Shown here: positions 12,131 to 19,528 of the stretch, piece after piece
How the letters are laid out: the number at the start of each line of letters is the position of its first letter
Numbering within the stretch: the stretch's first letter is position 1
From: Candidatus Doudnabacteria bacterium
Lineage (GTDB): Bacteria; Patescibacteriota; Doudnabacteria; UBA920; O2-02-FULL-48-8
Assembly: GCA_016207695.1 (NCBI GenBank)
Contig: JACQPC010000088.1
Coordinates: forward strand, 1-19,528
DNA: 19,528 bases
Direction of reading: 5' to 3'
Position numbers and translations under genes: made by a program
The notes under the pieces: model-generated
The model's input: only the letters and a program-made list of their open reading frames with translations
Database searches by the model: none
Told to the model about the DNA's origin: nothing

Positions 12131-13218
12131 AGATAGCGTTGGTTCATGAGTTTCTTACTCAGTTAGGTGGAGCTGAGCGTGTTCTGCAGAATTTTCTTGA
12201 GATCTGGCCAGAGGCGACCATTCATGTTTTGGTTTACGATAAAGAAAAAACCAATGGCATCTTCGAGGCTTACGATAAGTGCATAAGTTTCCTGGAGCGC
12301 CTGCCCCTGGCTAAATCGCATCACAGATGGTTTCTGGCGCTCATGCCCAGCGCTATTGAATCATTTGATTTCTCCGAATACGATTTGGTTTTGTCCGATG
12401 CTTCATCGTTTGCGAAAGGTGTTAAGACAAAAGGTAAATTGCACATTTGCTACTGCCATACCCCCACCAGATTTTTATGGACAGAACAAGAAGATTATCT
12501 GGCGAGCCAGCCTTATCCATTTTGGGTTAAATGGCTGGCCCGTCCGGTTTTGAAGATAATCGAAAAATGGGATTATAAAGCCGCCCGGAGACCGGATTTT
12601 TTTATTTGCAATTCTGAAAACGTCAGGCAAAGAATAAAAAAATATTATCATCGGGACGCAGAAGTAATTTGGCCGCCCGTCGACACGAATGTATTTCACC
12701 CCGAAGGCAAGAAGGAAAACTATTTTTTCGTCGCCAGCAGGTTGGAGCCGTATAAAAAAATTGAGTTGGTGATCGAGGCTTTTAATGAACTTGGTTTGCC
12801 GTTAAAGGTGGCGGGTTCTGGCACTAATTCAGAAAAGCTGCGGGCCATGGCAAGAAGCAATATCGAGTTTTTGGGACGGATATCTGACGAAGAGTTAAGG
12901 AGGCGGTATTCGGAAGCCCAAGCTTTTATTTTTCCGGCCGAGGAAGACGCAGGAATCATGCCCCTTGAAGCCATGGCCTGCGGCACTCCGGCAATCGCTT
13001 ACAAAGCTGGGGGTGTTTTGGAGTCAATAAAGGAAGGAGTGACAGGCGTGTTTTTTGATAAGCAAACTTCCGAATCTCTCAAGCAAGCCATTCAGCACTT
13101 CGATACTACGTCGTATCGTAGTGGTGTGGTTAGAGAACATGCTTTACAATTTGACAAGAAGATTTTTCAGAAAAAAATTAGGGATTTTGTTGAGGATAAG
13201 TATGCGCATAGGGCTTGA
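12127..13218 (+). CDS. GT4-family glycosyltransferase
   Basis: A retaining GT-B glycosyltransferase, 363 residues, expected on the cytoplasmic face of the membrane and acting on a lipid-linked glycan. The acceptor domain starts MKIALVHEFLTQLGGAERVL, containing the loop typical of GT4 enzymes. The donor domain includes YFFVASRLEPYKKIELVIEAF (about 199-219) and the E-x7-E-type motif AEEDAGIMPLEAMACGTPAIAY (about 277-298), which binds the sugar nucleotide. GGGGGAGGG at 12112-12120 is an SD at good distance. It overlaps the vestigial ORF by 4 bases upstream and the next glycosyltransferase by 17 bases. A 28-bp palindrome lies inside the gene at 13096. Donor and acceptor cannot be read from sequence. 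Confidence 0.93.
   Translation: MKIALVHEFLTQLGGAERVLQNFLEIWPEATIHVLVYDKEKTNGIFEAYDKCISFLERLPLAKSHHRWFLALMPSAIESFDFSEYDLVLSDASSFAKGVKTKGKLHICYCHTPTRFLWTEQEDYLASQPYPFWVKWLARPVLKIIEKWDYKAARRPDFFICNSENVRQRIKKYYHRDAEVIWPPVDTNVFHPEGKKENYFFVASRLEPYKKIELVIEAFNELGLPLKVAGSGTNSEKLRAMARSNIEFLGRISDEELRRRYSEAQAFIFPAEEDAGIMPLEAMACGTPAIAYKAGGVLESIKEGVTGVFFDKQTSESLKQAIQHFDTTSYRSGVVREHALQFDKKIFQKKIRDFVEDKYAHRA
13096..13123 (+). repeat. 28-bp palindrome inside the first glycosyltransferase gene
   Basis: Arms CACTTCGATAC (13096-13106) and GTATCGTAGTG (13113-13123) pair with one mismatch around TACGTC. It has the same geometry as the two palindromes at 11397 and 11956 (ACTT, three bases, TAC, six bases, GTA, then AGT at the end). 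It encodes HFDTTSYRSGV near the variable C-terminal end of the enzyme. Confidence 0.6.
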
Positions 13219-14308
13219 CCTAAGGATGCTTGGGGGAGGCTCGGGGATCAGCCGGTATATCTCCGAGCTTTCGCATGAGATTTTGCGGCAGGACAAAACA
13301 AATCAATATGTTTTGTTTTTTAAAGGAACCGATGAATCGGCTGACTACAGAAAATATGGTCATAAAATGGTTATTGCAGATATTCCGCATTATTCTTTTG
13401 CCGAGCAGTTCAAGCTTCCAAAAATATTAAAAAAAGAACAGCTTGATCTTGTGCATTTTCCCCATTTCAATGTCCCGATTTTTTACCGCCGGCCGTTTGT
13501 AGTCACCATTCATGATCTGACGCACACAAGGTTTCCAGGAAGGAAGAAATCTCATCTTTTTCATCGGCTTGCATACAATCTTGTGCTGTTTAATGCCATT
13601 AAAAAAGCAAAAAAAATTATTGCTGTATCACAGTCAACGAAAAATGAGTTGAAGGAATTTTTTCAAATCCCAGACGAGAAAATCCAAGTAATTTACGAAG
13701 GTGCAAGCGAATCGTATAAAGTTATGGATAAACAGGAGGCATTCCAGCAAATCTCCAATAGATATGGCGTTACTAAGCAGTATATACTTTATGTCGGCGT
13801 TTGGCGGCGCTATAAAAATTTGCCAAATCTAGCTCAAGCCTTCAGTAATCTAATTGATCGCGGACTAGATTATCAATTAATTTTGGCAGGAGAACCGGAT
13901 CCCTTTTATCCGGACATTAAAAAAAAAGCTTTGGCGGTTAAACATGCTGATAAGATTATTTGCCCAGGCAGGATTCGTGAACAAGACATGCAGGCGCTGT
14001 ATAACGCGGCAAGCCTGTTTGTATTGCCTTCAAAAGCCGAGGGGTTTGGCTTAACAGCCCTGGAAGCGGCTTCTTGCGGTATCCCCATCGCCTGTTCGGA
14101 TATTCCGACTTTGCGTGAAGTCTTGGGCCAGGCAGCAGAATATTTTGACCCGGAAAATCTGGAGAATATGACCGACATATTGGAGAGTTTGCTCAATAAC
14201 CCAAAAAGACAGGAAGAATTGGCAAACCTGGCATTGTCGCGGTCAAAGCATTTCAGCTGGAAGAAGGCGGCAGAGGAAACGATTAAGCTTTATGAACAAG
14301 CACCCTAG
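13202..14308 (+). CDS. GT4-family glycosyltransferase
   Basis: The 368-residue GT-B enzyme begins MRIGLDLRMLGGGSGISRYI, a usual start for GT4 mannosyl/glucosyl-type transferases. It contains LDLVHFPHFNVPIFYRRPFVVTIHDLTH and KKIIAVSQSTKNEL in the acceptor half. The donor half has YILYVGVWRRYKNLPNLAQAF and PSKAEGFGLTALEAASCGIPIACSD with the conserved E-G-F-G-x-x-x-x-E site. An in-frame ATG at 13055 would add 49 residues lying in the previous gene with no family match. ATG 13202 with GAGGAT upstream is therefore chosen. It overlaps its neighbours by 17 bases on each side. Confidence 0.93.
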   Translation: MRIGLDLRMLGGGSGISRYISELSHEILRQDKTNQYVLFFKGTDESADYRKYGHKMVIADIPHYSFAEQFKLPKILKKEQLDLVHFPHFNVPIFYRRPFVVTIHDLTHTRFPGRKKSHLFHRLAYNLVLFNAIKKAKKIIAVSQSTKNELKEFFQIPDEKIQVIYEGASESYKVMDKQEAFQQISNRYGVTKQYILYVGVWRRYKNLPNLAQAFSNLIDRGLDYQLILAGEPDPFYPDIKKKALAVKHADKIICPGRIREQDMQALYNAASLFVLPSKAEGFGLTALEAASCGIPIACSDIPTLREVLGQAAEYFDPENLENMTDILESLLNNPKRQEELANLALSRSKHFSWKKAAEETIKLYEQAP

Positions 14309-15398
14309 GATTTTATTAGCAGGAGGGGGAACTGGCGGGCCAGTAAGCCCTGTCCTGGCTGTGGCAATGGAGATCAAAAAACTCATTCCGAGTGTTGAGT
14401 TTTTATTTGTCGGAACGAAAAAGGGTCCGGAAAAAGTTCTGGTGGCGGAAAGTGGCATTCCTTTTGTAGGAATGCGGGCCGCCAGACTTAGGAGATATTT
14501 TTCGTTAATGAATGTAGTTGACGTATTCGTTTTTTTGGCAAGTTTGATTGCAAGTTTCCGAATATTGCGCAGGTTCAAGCCGTCGCTTATTTTTTCTGCA
14601 GGCGGCTTCGTGTCTGTGCCCTTGTGCTGGGTAGGAAAAACAATAGGCGCACAGATTGTTATCCACCAGCAGGATGCCGAAGTTGGCTTGGCCAATAAGC
14701 TGATTGTGCCGCTTGCCTCCAAAATCACCGCCGCGTTCGAACATACAGCCAAGAATTTTTATTCTGGACCTGGTTTGCTGAAAAAAGAAAAGCAGCATGC
14801 CGCCGAGTGGGTCGGCAATCCGGTCAGGCCGCAGATCAGAAAGCCGGATCTTGTTCAGAAAAAGTTTTTTAAGCTCCATGATCAGCTTCCAATATTGTTG
14901 GTCTTGGGCGGAGCAACGGGAGCTAAACAAATCAATGATCTAATTCAGGCAACCCTGCCATCTTTGGCCCAAACCCATCAAATTGTTCACCAAGCCGGAA
15001 AAGGGAAAAATACCATACAGTTTTCTTCTCCCAATTATCATCCGTTTGAATTAATCCCGTTTGAGTCTTATGCCGCGATTCTTAATCTTGCCCATCTGGT
15101 GGTGGCGCGAGCTGGATTATCTACTATTGCCGAACTTTCGGCAACAGGAAAAGTATCCATAATTATTCCGATGCCCGATAGTCATCAAGAAGAAAATGGT
15201 AAAATATTAAAGGCTGCGGGAGCCGCTGTCGTTTTGCAGAAAAATGAAGTAAATCCTGGCAATTTTCTTAAAACCATAAAGGATCTGGAATTCAATCCAC
15301 AGTGGCAGGCCAAACTTATGAATAATATTAAGCAATTGATGCCCAAAGATGCCGAAAAGCGAATTGCAAAAATCATTACGGAAGAACTCAATAAATAG
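14292..15398 (+). CDS. murG: UDP-GlcNAc:lipid I N-acetylglucosaminyltransferase (MurG)
   Basis: MurG adds GlcNAc to lipid I to make lipid II on the inner membrane face. The 368-residue product shows the Gly-rich loop LLAGGGTGGPVSP (8-20), PSLIFSAGGFVSVP, HQQDAEVGLANK (matching HEQNxxxGLxN), EWVGNPVRP, the second Gly loop VLGGATGAKQIN, and the UDP-GlcNAc site VVARAGLSTIAELSATG with PDSHQEENGK. The usual His of GGTGGHxxP is Pro17 here. It overlaps the preceding glycosyltransferase by 17 bases and the next gene by about 50. No clear SD is visible, so translation is probably coupled. Confidence 0.95.
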   Translation: MNKHPRILLAGGGTGGPVSPVLAVAMEIKKLIPSVEFLFVGTKKGPEKVLVAESGIPFVGMRAARLRRYFSLMNVVDVFVFLASLIASFRILRRFKPSLIFSAGGFVSVPLCWVGKTIGAQIVIHQQDAEVGLANKLIVPLASKITAAFEHTAKNFYSGPGLLKKEKQHAAEWVGNPVRPQIRKPDLVQKKFFKLHDQLPILLVLGGATGAKQINDLIQATLPSLAQTHQIVHQAGKGKNTIQFSSPNYHPFELIPFESYAAILNLAHLVVARAGLSTIAELSATGKVSIIIPMPDSHQEENGKILKAAGAAVVLQKNEVNPGNFLKTIKDLEFNPQWQAKLMNNIKQLMPKDAEKRIAKIITEELNK

Positions 15399-16341
15399 GC
15401 CTACAATAGGGATGGCGCTGTCTGGCGGCTCTAGCCGGGCGATTACCCAGATTGCTGTGCTTGAGGTATTTATCGAGCACCAAATCCCAGTGGATTATAT
15501 GGTCGGATGCTCCTCCGGCGCCTTGGTGGCGGTGGCTTACGCCAACAATAAAATAGATGAATTGAAAGAGTCTATGCATGGCCTGACTTTGCAGAGATTA
15601 GTTGGAATGTGGTCTTTGACTTCCCAAAAAGGCGGGTTGTTTGAGCTTGGTGAGACAGAAGTGGTGCTGGAAAGATTGGTCAACGGACTGACTTTCGAAA
15701 CCAGCTATCCGAAACTGGGCTTCACTGCAGCTGATGTCAATTCCGGGGAGCTGGTCACGATCAGCTGGGGAAAAGTTGTGACTGCCGTGAAAGCGTCATT
15801 GGCGGTGCCGGGCTTGTTTCCTCCGGTGGTCTGGGGCAATAAACTTCTGGTTGATGGTGGACTGGTTAATATAGTGCCAACGCAGCCCGTTCGGGAAATG
15901 GGCGCGGATATAGTAATTGGCGTTAATGTTTCCGGATCACGCTTTATTTACGAAAAGAAGCTGCCGTATTGGAGGTTTTATCGGATGCTGCTTAAGTATA
16001 TGGGAATATCTTATATTACCAAGACCCAAGTAACTTTGGTTCGCAGGGTTTTAGATTTAATTTTGAACCCAACCACCAGAAAGCCAAAAAATCCCGGCAT
16101 TATCAAGATTATGACAAAAGCCCTGGATCATTCCATGGAAGTTTCCGACAAATGGACCGATGCGGATATGGCCTGTGATTATATGATCACGCCTAAAGTC
16201 AAACAATGGAAAAAAACCGAGCTTGAATCAAATAATCTTGAGGTGATTTATCAAGAGGGAAGAAGGGCCGCGCTTGAGGCAGTGCCGCATATTTTGAAAC
16301 TAATTGAAAATTACAAGCAAAGATCCAAAATACATGCTTAA
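15349..16341 (+). CDS. Patatin-like phospholipase
   Basis: Patatin-family lipases use a Ser-Asp dyad to hydrolyse acyl esters. In this 330-residue protein the oxyanion loop is LSGGSSRAITQIAVLEVF (24-41), the nucleophile elbow is G53-C-S55-S-G57 and the aspartate is in VDGGL (Asp169). All catalytic residues are present, though the usual RG after the loop is RA. No signal peptide is seen. The start is uncertain. ATG 15349 overlaps murG by 50 bases and adds about 18 residues before the core; ATG 15412 would cut into the first strand. A non-ATG start near 15391 is possible. Lying between murG and murC, it may tune lipids linked to envelope synthesis, which is an inference. Confidence 0.9.
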   Translation: MPKSELQKSLRKNSINRPTIGMALSGGSSRAITQIAVLEVFIEHQIPVDYMVGCSSGALVAVAYANNKIDELKESMHGLTLQRLVGMWSLTSQKGGLFELGETEVVLERLVNGLTFETSYPKLGFTAADVNSGELVTISWGKVVTAVKASLAVPGLFPPVVWGNKLLVDGGLVNIVPTQPVREMGADIVIGVNVSGSRFIYEKKLPYWRFYRMLLKYMGISYITKTQVTLVRRVLDLILNPTTRKPKNPGIIKIMTKALDHSMEVSDKWTDADMACDYMITPKVKQWKKTELESNNLEVIYQEGRRAALEAVPHILKLIENYKQRSKIHA

Positions 16342-17722
16342 TCAAGTTGATCGAATTCATTTTATAGGGATTGGCGGGATTGGAGTATCAGCTTTGGCTC
16401 GCTTATGTTTGGCTATGGGCAAAAAAGTGACTGGCTCGGATCTCCATGACTCGCAAACTGTTTCTGACCTTAAGGCGCTGGGCGCCGTGATTTGGATAGG
16501 GCACGACGCTGCTAATATTCGAAATCCGGAAGCAGTGGTTTATAGCGAGGACATTACCGAGCAGTCCTTAGGATTTGTTGAACTTAAGACATCTCTGGAA
16601 AAAAAGATCCCAATCTTAACTTATGCTAAGGCATTGGGACAAATGATGAAAGGCAGATTTGGCATAGCTGTCACAGGCACCAACGGTAAGTCCACCACCG
16701 CGGCTATGCTTGGGTTAATCCTGGAAGCCGCAAATTTTGATCCCAGTATTGTTGTTGGGACAAAAATTTCTTCTGAAAATGAGTCGGAAAAGTTCATGTC
16801 TAATGCCCGCTTGGGCGGTGGAAAAATTTTCGTAGCCGAGGCAGATGAATATCACCGCCATATGATGGAAATCGCCCCATCCATGATTATTTTGACAAAT
16901 ATAGCCGAAGATCATTTGGACTACTATAAGGATTTAGAGGAAATCAAATCAGCTTTTGTTGAGTTTATTAAAAAATTGCCTCCGGACGGCGTGGTTATTT
17001 TCAACGCGGACGATCATAATACTCTTGATATCATTCGCCATTGTCATTGTCATAAGTTTTCTTTTGGCATTCATCACTATGCTGATCTCCAAGCCTTGAA
17101 TATTGAAGTGGAAAATGGGAGGCAGACTTTCGATTTGCATTATAAAGACCATCTGGTGGGAAAATTTGAGCTTCACGTTCCTGGAAAATTTAATATTTCT
17201 AATGCCTTAGGCGCTGTTCTGGCGGCTGTGAGGCTCGGGGCTGATCCGGCGGTAATCGCGGAGGCTTTAAAAAGATTTAGCGGGACTTGGCGGCGGTTTG
17301 AAATAGTGGGGCATTTGGGCAGGGTAGTAGTTGTAAGCGATTATGGCCATCATCCGGCGGGGGTTGCAGCAACTCTTACGGCAGCCAAGGAGTTTTATTC
17401 GGATAAAAAAATCTTGTTGGTTTTCCAGCCCCACCACCGCAACCGGACCCAAAAATTATTTGGTGACTTTGTAGAAGCCTTAAGGAATGCGGACAATATC
17501 ATAATCCCAGAAATCTTTGACGTTGCCGGCAGGGAGCATGGCGAAGAGGTCAGCTCAAGGCAAATAGTGGATGAACTCGTAAAGCTTGGAGTAAGGGCAA
17601 GGTTTGCCAAAAACTTAGAAGAGACTGAAACTCTAATCAAGCAAGCTGCTCCCAATTTCGATTTAATCATATTTATGGGCGCAGGTGACATTGATTCACT
17701 GGCCAGAAAGATGGTGACATGA
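16334..17722 (+). CDS. murC: UDP-N-acetylmuramate--L-alanine ligase (MurC)
   Basis: MurC adds L-Ala to UDP-MurNAc using ATP, the first peptide step of peptidoglycan synthesis. The 462-residue product has the N-terminal Rossmann-like domain IHFIGIGGIGVSALA (8-22), then the ATP loop GTNGKSTTAAM (about 115-125). The central Mur ligase motifs include AEADEYHRHM and LTNIAEDHLDYY. In the C-terminal domain, GTWRRFE, DYGHHPAGVAATL and FQPHHRNRTQ match MurC. ATG 16334 fits the usual start (MLNQVDRIHFIGIGG); the upstream TTG 16304 is in frame but unneeded. It overlaps the patatin gene by 8 bases and the ABC gene by 4. Confidence 0.97.
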   Translation: MLNQVDRIHFIGIGGIGVSALARLCLAMGKKVTGSDLHDSQTVSDLKALGAVIWIGHDAANIRNPEAVVYSEDITEQSLGFVELKTSLEKKIPILTYAKALGQMMKGRFGIAVTGTNGKSTTAAMLGLILEAANFDPSIVVGTKISSENESEKFMSNARLGGGKIFVAEADEYHRHMMEIAPSMIILTNIAEDHLDYYKDLEEIKSAFVEFIKKLPPDGVVIFNADDHNTLDIIRHCHCHKFSFGIHHYADLQALNIEVENGRQTFDLHYKDHLVGKFELHVPGKFNISNALGAVLAAVRLGADPAVIAEALKRFSGTWRRFEIVGHLGRVVVVSDYGHHPAGVAATLTAAKEFYSDKKILLVFQPHHRNRTQKLFGDFVEALRNADNIIIPEIFDVAGREHGEEVSSRQIVDELVKLGVRARFAKNLEETETLIKQAAPNFDLIIFMGAGDIDSLARKMVT

Positions 17723-18633
17723 TCAATGTTATTGAGGTAAAAAATTTGAAGAAGAACTATAATGGCCTGCAGGCGGTAAAGGACGTCAGTTTTACGGTGG
17801 AGCAAGGCGAGGTTTTCGGCATCCTTGGCCCCAACGGCGCGGGGAAAACGACGACTTTGGAAATCCTGGAAGGAATCAAGCAAAAAACTGCCGGCGAGGC
17901 TCGGGTCTTGGGTTTTGATCTTGAAAAGAATATCTGGGAAGTTAAGCGGTTGATCGGCGTGCAGCTGCAGACCAGCGGCTACTTTGATTTTTTGACTCTG
18001 CGAGAGTTAATTCGCCTTTTTTCTTCGTTATATTCCAAACGCACTGATGAGCTTAAACTTTTGGAATCAGTCGGGCTTGTGGATAAAGCCAACGATGTGT
18101 ATCAAAATCTCTCCGGCGGGCAGAAACAGAGATTTACCATAGCCACGAGTCTGGTTTCTGATCCGAAGCTGATTTTCTTGGATGAGCCAACAACTGGGCT
18201 TGACCCCAAGGCACGCCGGGAGCTTTGGCAGCTTATTCGGGACATCAATGACCGCGGCACAACCATAATTCTTACCACTCACTATATGGAGGAGGCAGAA
18301 TATTTGTGCGACCGGGTCGCAATCATGGATCGAGGGGAGATTCTAACCATTAACGAGCCAAGAACTCTTATTGATAAACTCCGTCAAACTACCCAGATCT
18401 CATTTTTTGCCAAACAAGAAGTTGACGAAAAGATTTGGGCTTCTATCCCGGCAGTGGAGAAAGTTTATAGCAGCCATCCCAAGGTTATTTTGGAAATTAA
18501 TTCATTGGAGTCGGTTTCAAGAGTTGTTGAGATCCTAAGCGAAAACCATATCCAGTTCAGTGGCTTTACGGTTAAAACTGCCACTTTGGAAGATGTGTAT
18601 CTTGATTTGACCGGAAGGGAGTTTCCTTTATGA
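17719..18633 (+). CDS. ABC transporter ATP-binding protein (ABC-2 type exporter)
   Basis: The 304-residue ATPase shows Walker A GPNGAGKTT (37-45), the Q-loop near Gln82, the signature LSGGQKQRF (131-139), Walker B LIFLDEPTTGLD (151-162) and the H-loop His188 (TTHYMEEAE). An about 80-residue C-terminal domain follows, as in CcmA/DrrA-type exporter ATPases. Its start overlaps the murC stop (ATGA). It pairs with the permease immediately downstream. Substrate unknown; its place behind glycan and murein genes suggests an envelope glycan, lipid or peptide. Confidence 0.95.
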   Translation: MINVIEVKNLKKNYNGLQAVKDVSFTVEQGEVFGILGPNGAGKTTTLEILEGIKQKTAGEARVLGFDLEKNIWEVKRLIGVQLQTSGYFDFLTLRELIRLFSSLYSKRTDELKLLESVGLVDKANDVYQNLSGGQKQRFTIATSLVSDPKLIFLDEPTTGLDPKARRELWQLIRDINDRGTTIILTTHYMEEAEYLCDRVAIMDRGEILTINEPRTLIDKLRQTTQISFFAKQEVDEKIWASIPAVEKVYSSHPKVILEINSLESVSRVVEILSENHIQFSGFTVKTATLEDVYLDLTGREFPL

Positions 18634-19367
18634 TGAGTTTTTGGCAGTTATTTGTTTGCCATCTCAAGGTTGTTTACCGCAACCGATCAGGATTTTTTTG
18701 GACAGTAATCATGCCGGTAGGAATGTATATTGTTCTTTCAGTGTTGCCGTTGGATGCGTTAATGGGAATCAATTATTCTGATTTTATTTTGCCCGGCATT
18801 GCTGCATTCGCCATCATGCAGGGAGGAATTTACACCCTGGCCTATTGGATGGTTGATTTGCGTTCCCGCGGGGTAATCAAACGCTTTCAGGCGACACCAT
18901 TGAAAAAATCCGAACTAATCTTAAGCTTGGTGGCGGCTCGGGCGGTGGTCATGCTAGTGCAGGTAGCGCTACTTACCTTGATCGGTATACTGGTTTTTAG
19001 AGCCCCGGTTGAGGGTAGCTTACTTTTGGCCGTAATCTTCGTAGTTACAGGTGCATTTGTCTTCCTGCCGCTCGGGCTTGTGATTTCAACTTTTGGCAAT
19101 ACCTATGATGCGGTGGCGCCTATTACAGCCGGAGTCGGGTTTGTTTTCGGATTTTTAAGCAACATTTTTTATCCAATAGAAGTAATTCCGGAGGTTTTGC
19201 AGACTTTGAGCAAAATTTTGCCTACAACGTATCTAGCTGATGGGTTAAGAAATATATATTTGACCCCTGGCAACTGGGAAAAAATTTTGACTGACTTGGC
19301 TTTTTTGCTGATTTGGGCACTGGTGATTAATCTTTTAACAATGTGGCGATTTAAGTTTGAGGAATAA
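18630..19367 (+). CDS. ABC-2 type transporter permease
   Basis: The 245-residue product has about six hydrophobic segments (about 22-40, 50-72, 103-124, 128-150, 160-182, 218-237). It carries the ABC-2 family pattern: cytoplasmic start FWQLFVCHLKVVYRNRSGFFW, then RSRGVIKRFQATPLKKSELI before TM3, and SNIFYPIEVIPEVLQTLSKILPTTYLADGLR near the C-terminus. The start ATG overlaps the ATPase stop (ATGATGA-type junction), with GGAAGGGAG upstream as SD. Together with the ATPase it forms one exporter. Confidence 0.93.
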   Translation: MMSFWQLFVCHLKVVYRNRSGFFWTVIMPVGMYIVLSVLPLDALMGINYSDFILPGIAAFAIMQGGIYTLAYWMVDLRSRGVIKRFQATPLKKSELILSLVAARAVVMLVQVALLTLIGILVFRAPVEGSLLLAVIFVVTGAFVFLPLGLVISTFGNTYDAVAPITAGVGFVFGFLSNIFYPIEVIPEVLQTLSKILPTTYLADGLRNIYLTPGNWEKILTDLAFLLIWALVINLLTMWRFKFEE

Positions 19368-19372
19368 GGTAT

Positions 19373-19480
19373 GCTCGCGGTTCCGTTCGATCGGACGGCG
19401 TTAAATCGCTAACGCGATTTCCGCCTCACGCTCGGCCCGATGACCGGGCCTGCGCGACGCCGCTCTCGCGAAACCGCTCG
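19373..19480 (+). repeat. GC-rich multi-hairpin spacer
   Basis: The stretch can fold as nested and serial stems. GCGGTT (19377-19382) pairs with AACCGC (19472-19477), and CGGCGT (19396-19401) with ACGCCG (19457-19462). AAATCGC (19403-19409) pairs with GCGATTT (19414-19420), and GGCCCG (19434-19439) with CGGGCC (19445-19450). An alternative palindrome is CCGTTCGATCGGACGG (19383-19398). No open frame of note is present and its composition differs sharply from the flanking genes. Confidence 0.65.
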
Positions 19481-19497
19481 CACCAGCTATTAAGCCA

Positions 19498-19528
19498 ATG
19501 AGAATCCAAGAAAACTATTCGTTAAAAA
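19498..19528 (+). CDS. murB: Probable start of MurB (partial)
   Basis: The last ten codons read MRIQENYSLK, like the start of many short UDP-N-acetylenolpyruvoylglucosamine reductases (IQEN then L, before TTFKIGG). The murG-murC context supports this. Only ten residues are visible and the window ends before any FAD-binding motif. Confidence 0.45.
   Translation, partial: MRIQENYSLK

Noticed and set aside
13055..13201. 49-residue N-terminal extension of the second glycosyltransferase
   Set aside because: The stretch is the out-of-frame end of the first glycosyltransferase; the family start MRIGLDLRMLGG is at 13202 with an SD.
1..19528. CRISPR array, tRNA or rRNA genes
   Set aside because: No regularly spaced direct repeats, tRNA cloverleaf or rRNA signatures were found; the only structural RNA recognised is RNase P RNA.
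1..19528. Alternative genetic code (UGA as Gly or Trp)
   Set aside because: TGA ends several genes cleanly (rplM, murC, both 6210 and 6440 genes) and no in-frame TGA interrupts a conserved gene.

Overview
The window most resembles a chromosomal segment of a Candidate Phyla Radiation (Patescibacteria) bacterium. Three things suggest this. Position 188 carries a one-helix surface protein of the 'baseplate J-like' type common in that group. A compact ribosomal protein/RNA polymerase operon follows. Short Mur and glycan genes are packed with overlaps and separated by odd palindromic spacers. TGA is used as a stop and Trp is TGG, so the code looks standard. The lineage is inferred from gene style, not from a database search.

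Layout: (1) 2-1684, the end of an unrecognised gene and the membrane-anchored surface protein. (2) 1690-6007, a strong promoter, then infA-rpmJ-rpsM-rpsK-rpsD-rpoA-rplQ-rplM-rpsI and a terminator. infA has no in-frame ATG and probably starts at ATT 1803. Three spacers hold long hairpins in front of start codons lacking Shine-Dalgarno (SD) sequences. (3) 6090-6769, a 19-residue acidic ORF, a small four-Cys protein probably made from a leaderless mRNA, and an unknown helical protein. (4) 6800-7252, RNase P RNA with its own promoter and a terminator that can serve both strands. (5) 7315-8742 minus strand, purF, divergent from an RRM glycine-rich RNA-binding protein at 8979. (6) 9362-12010, a polyprenyl-phosphate sugar transferase, a VanX-like dipeptidase and a TrpR-like regulator flanked by near-identical 26-bp palindromes. 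(7) 12011-19367, a vestigial N-terminal fragment, then two GT4 glycosyltransferases, murG, a patatin-like lipase, murC and an ABC transporter pair, every junction overlapping. (8) 19368-19528, a GC-rich multi-hairpin spacer and the probable first codons of murB.

How the genes fit together: regions 2-4 are information processing (translation initiation, ribosome, RNA polymerase alpha, tRNA maturation). Regions 6-8 are the cell envelope: undecaprenyl-linked glycan initiation, glycosyl transfer, lipid II synthesis (MurG, MurC, probably MurB), D-Ala-D-Ala trimming, a lipase and an exporter. The TrpR-like regulator sits between the first sugar transferase and the long glycan/murein operon, with a palindrome inside its own promoter and another before that operon. 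This makes it a candidate local controller of envelope genes.

Main points for a second look: the AUU start of infA; the TrpR-like gene and its palindromes, with a third element of the same geometry inside a glycosyltransferase gene; the duplicated 16-residue N-terminus that differs only by synonymous changes; and two leaderless genes whose promoters overlap or abut the preceding terminator hairpin. No CRISPR array, tRNA, 5S/16S/23S rRNA or transposase was seen.
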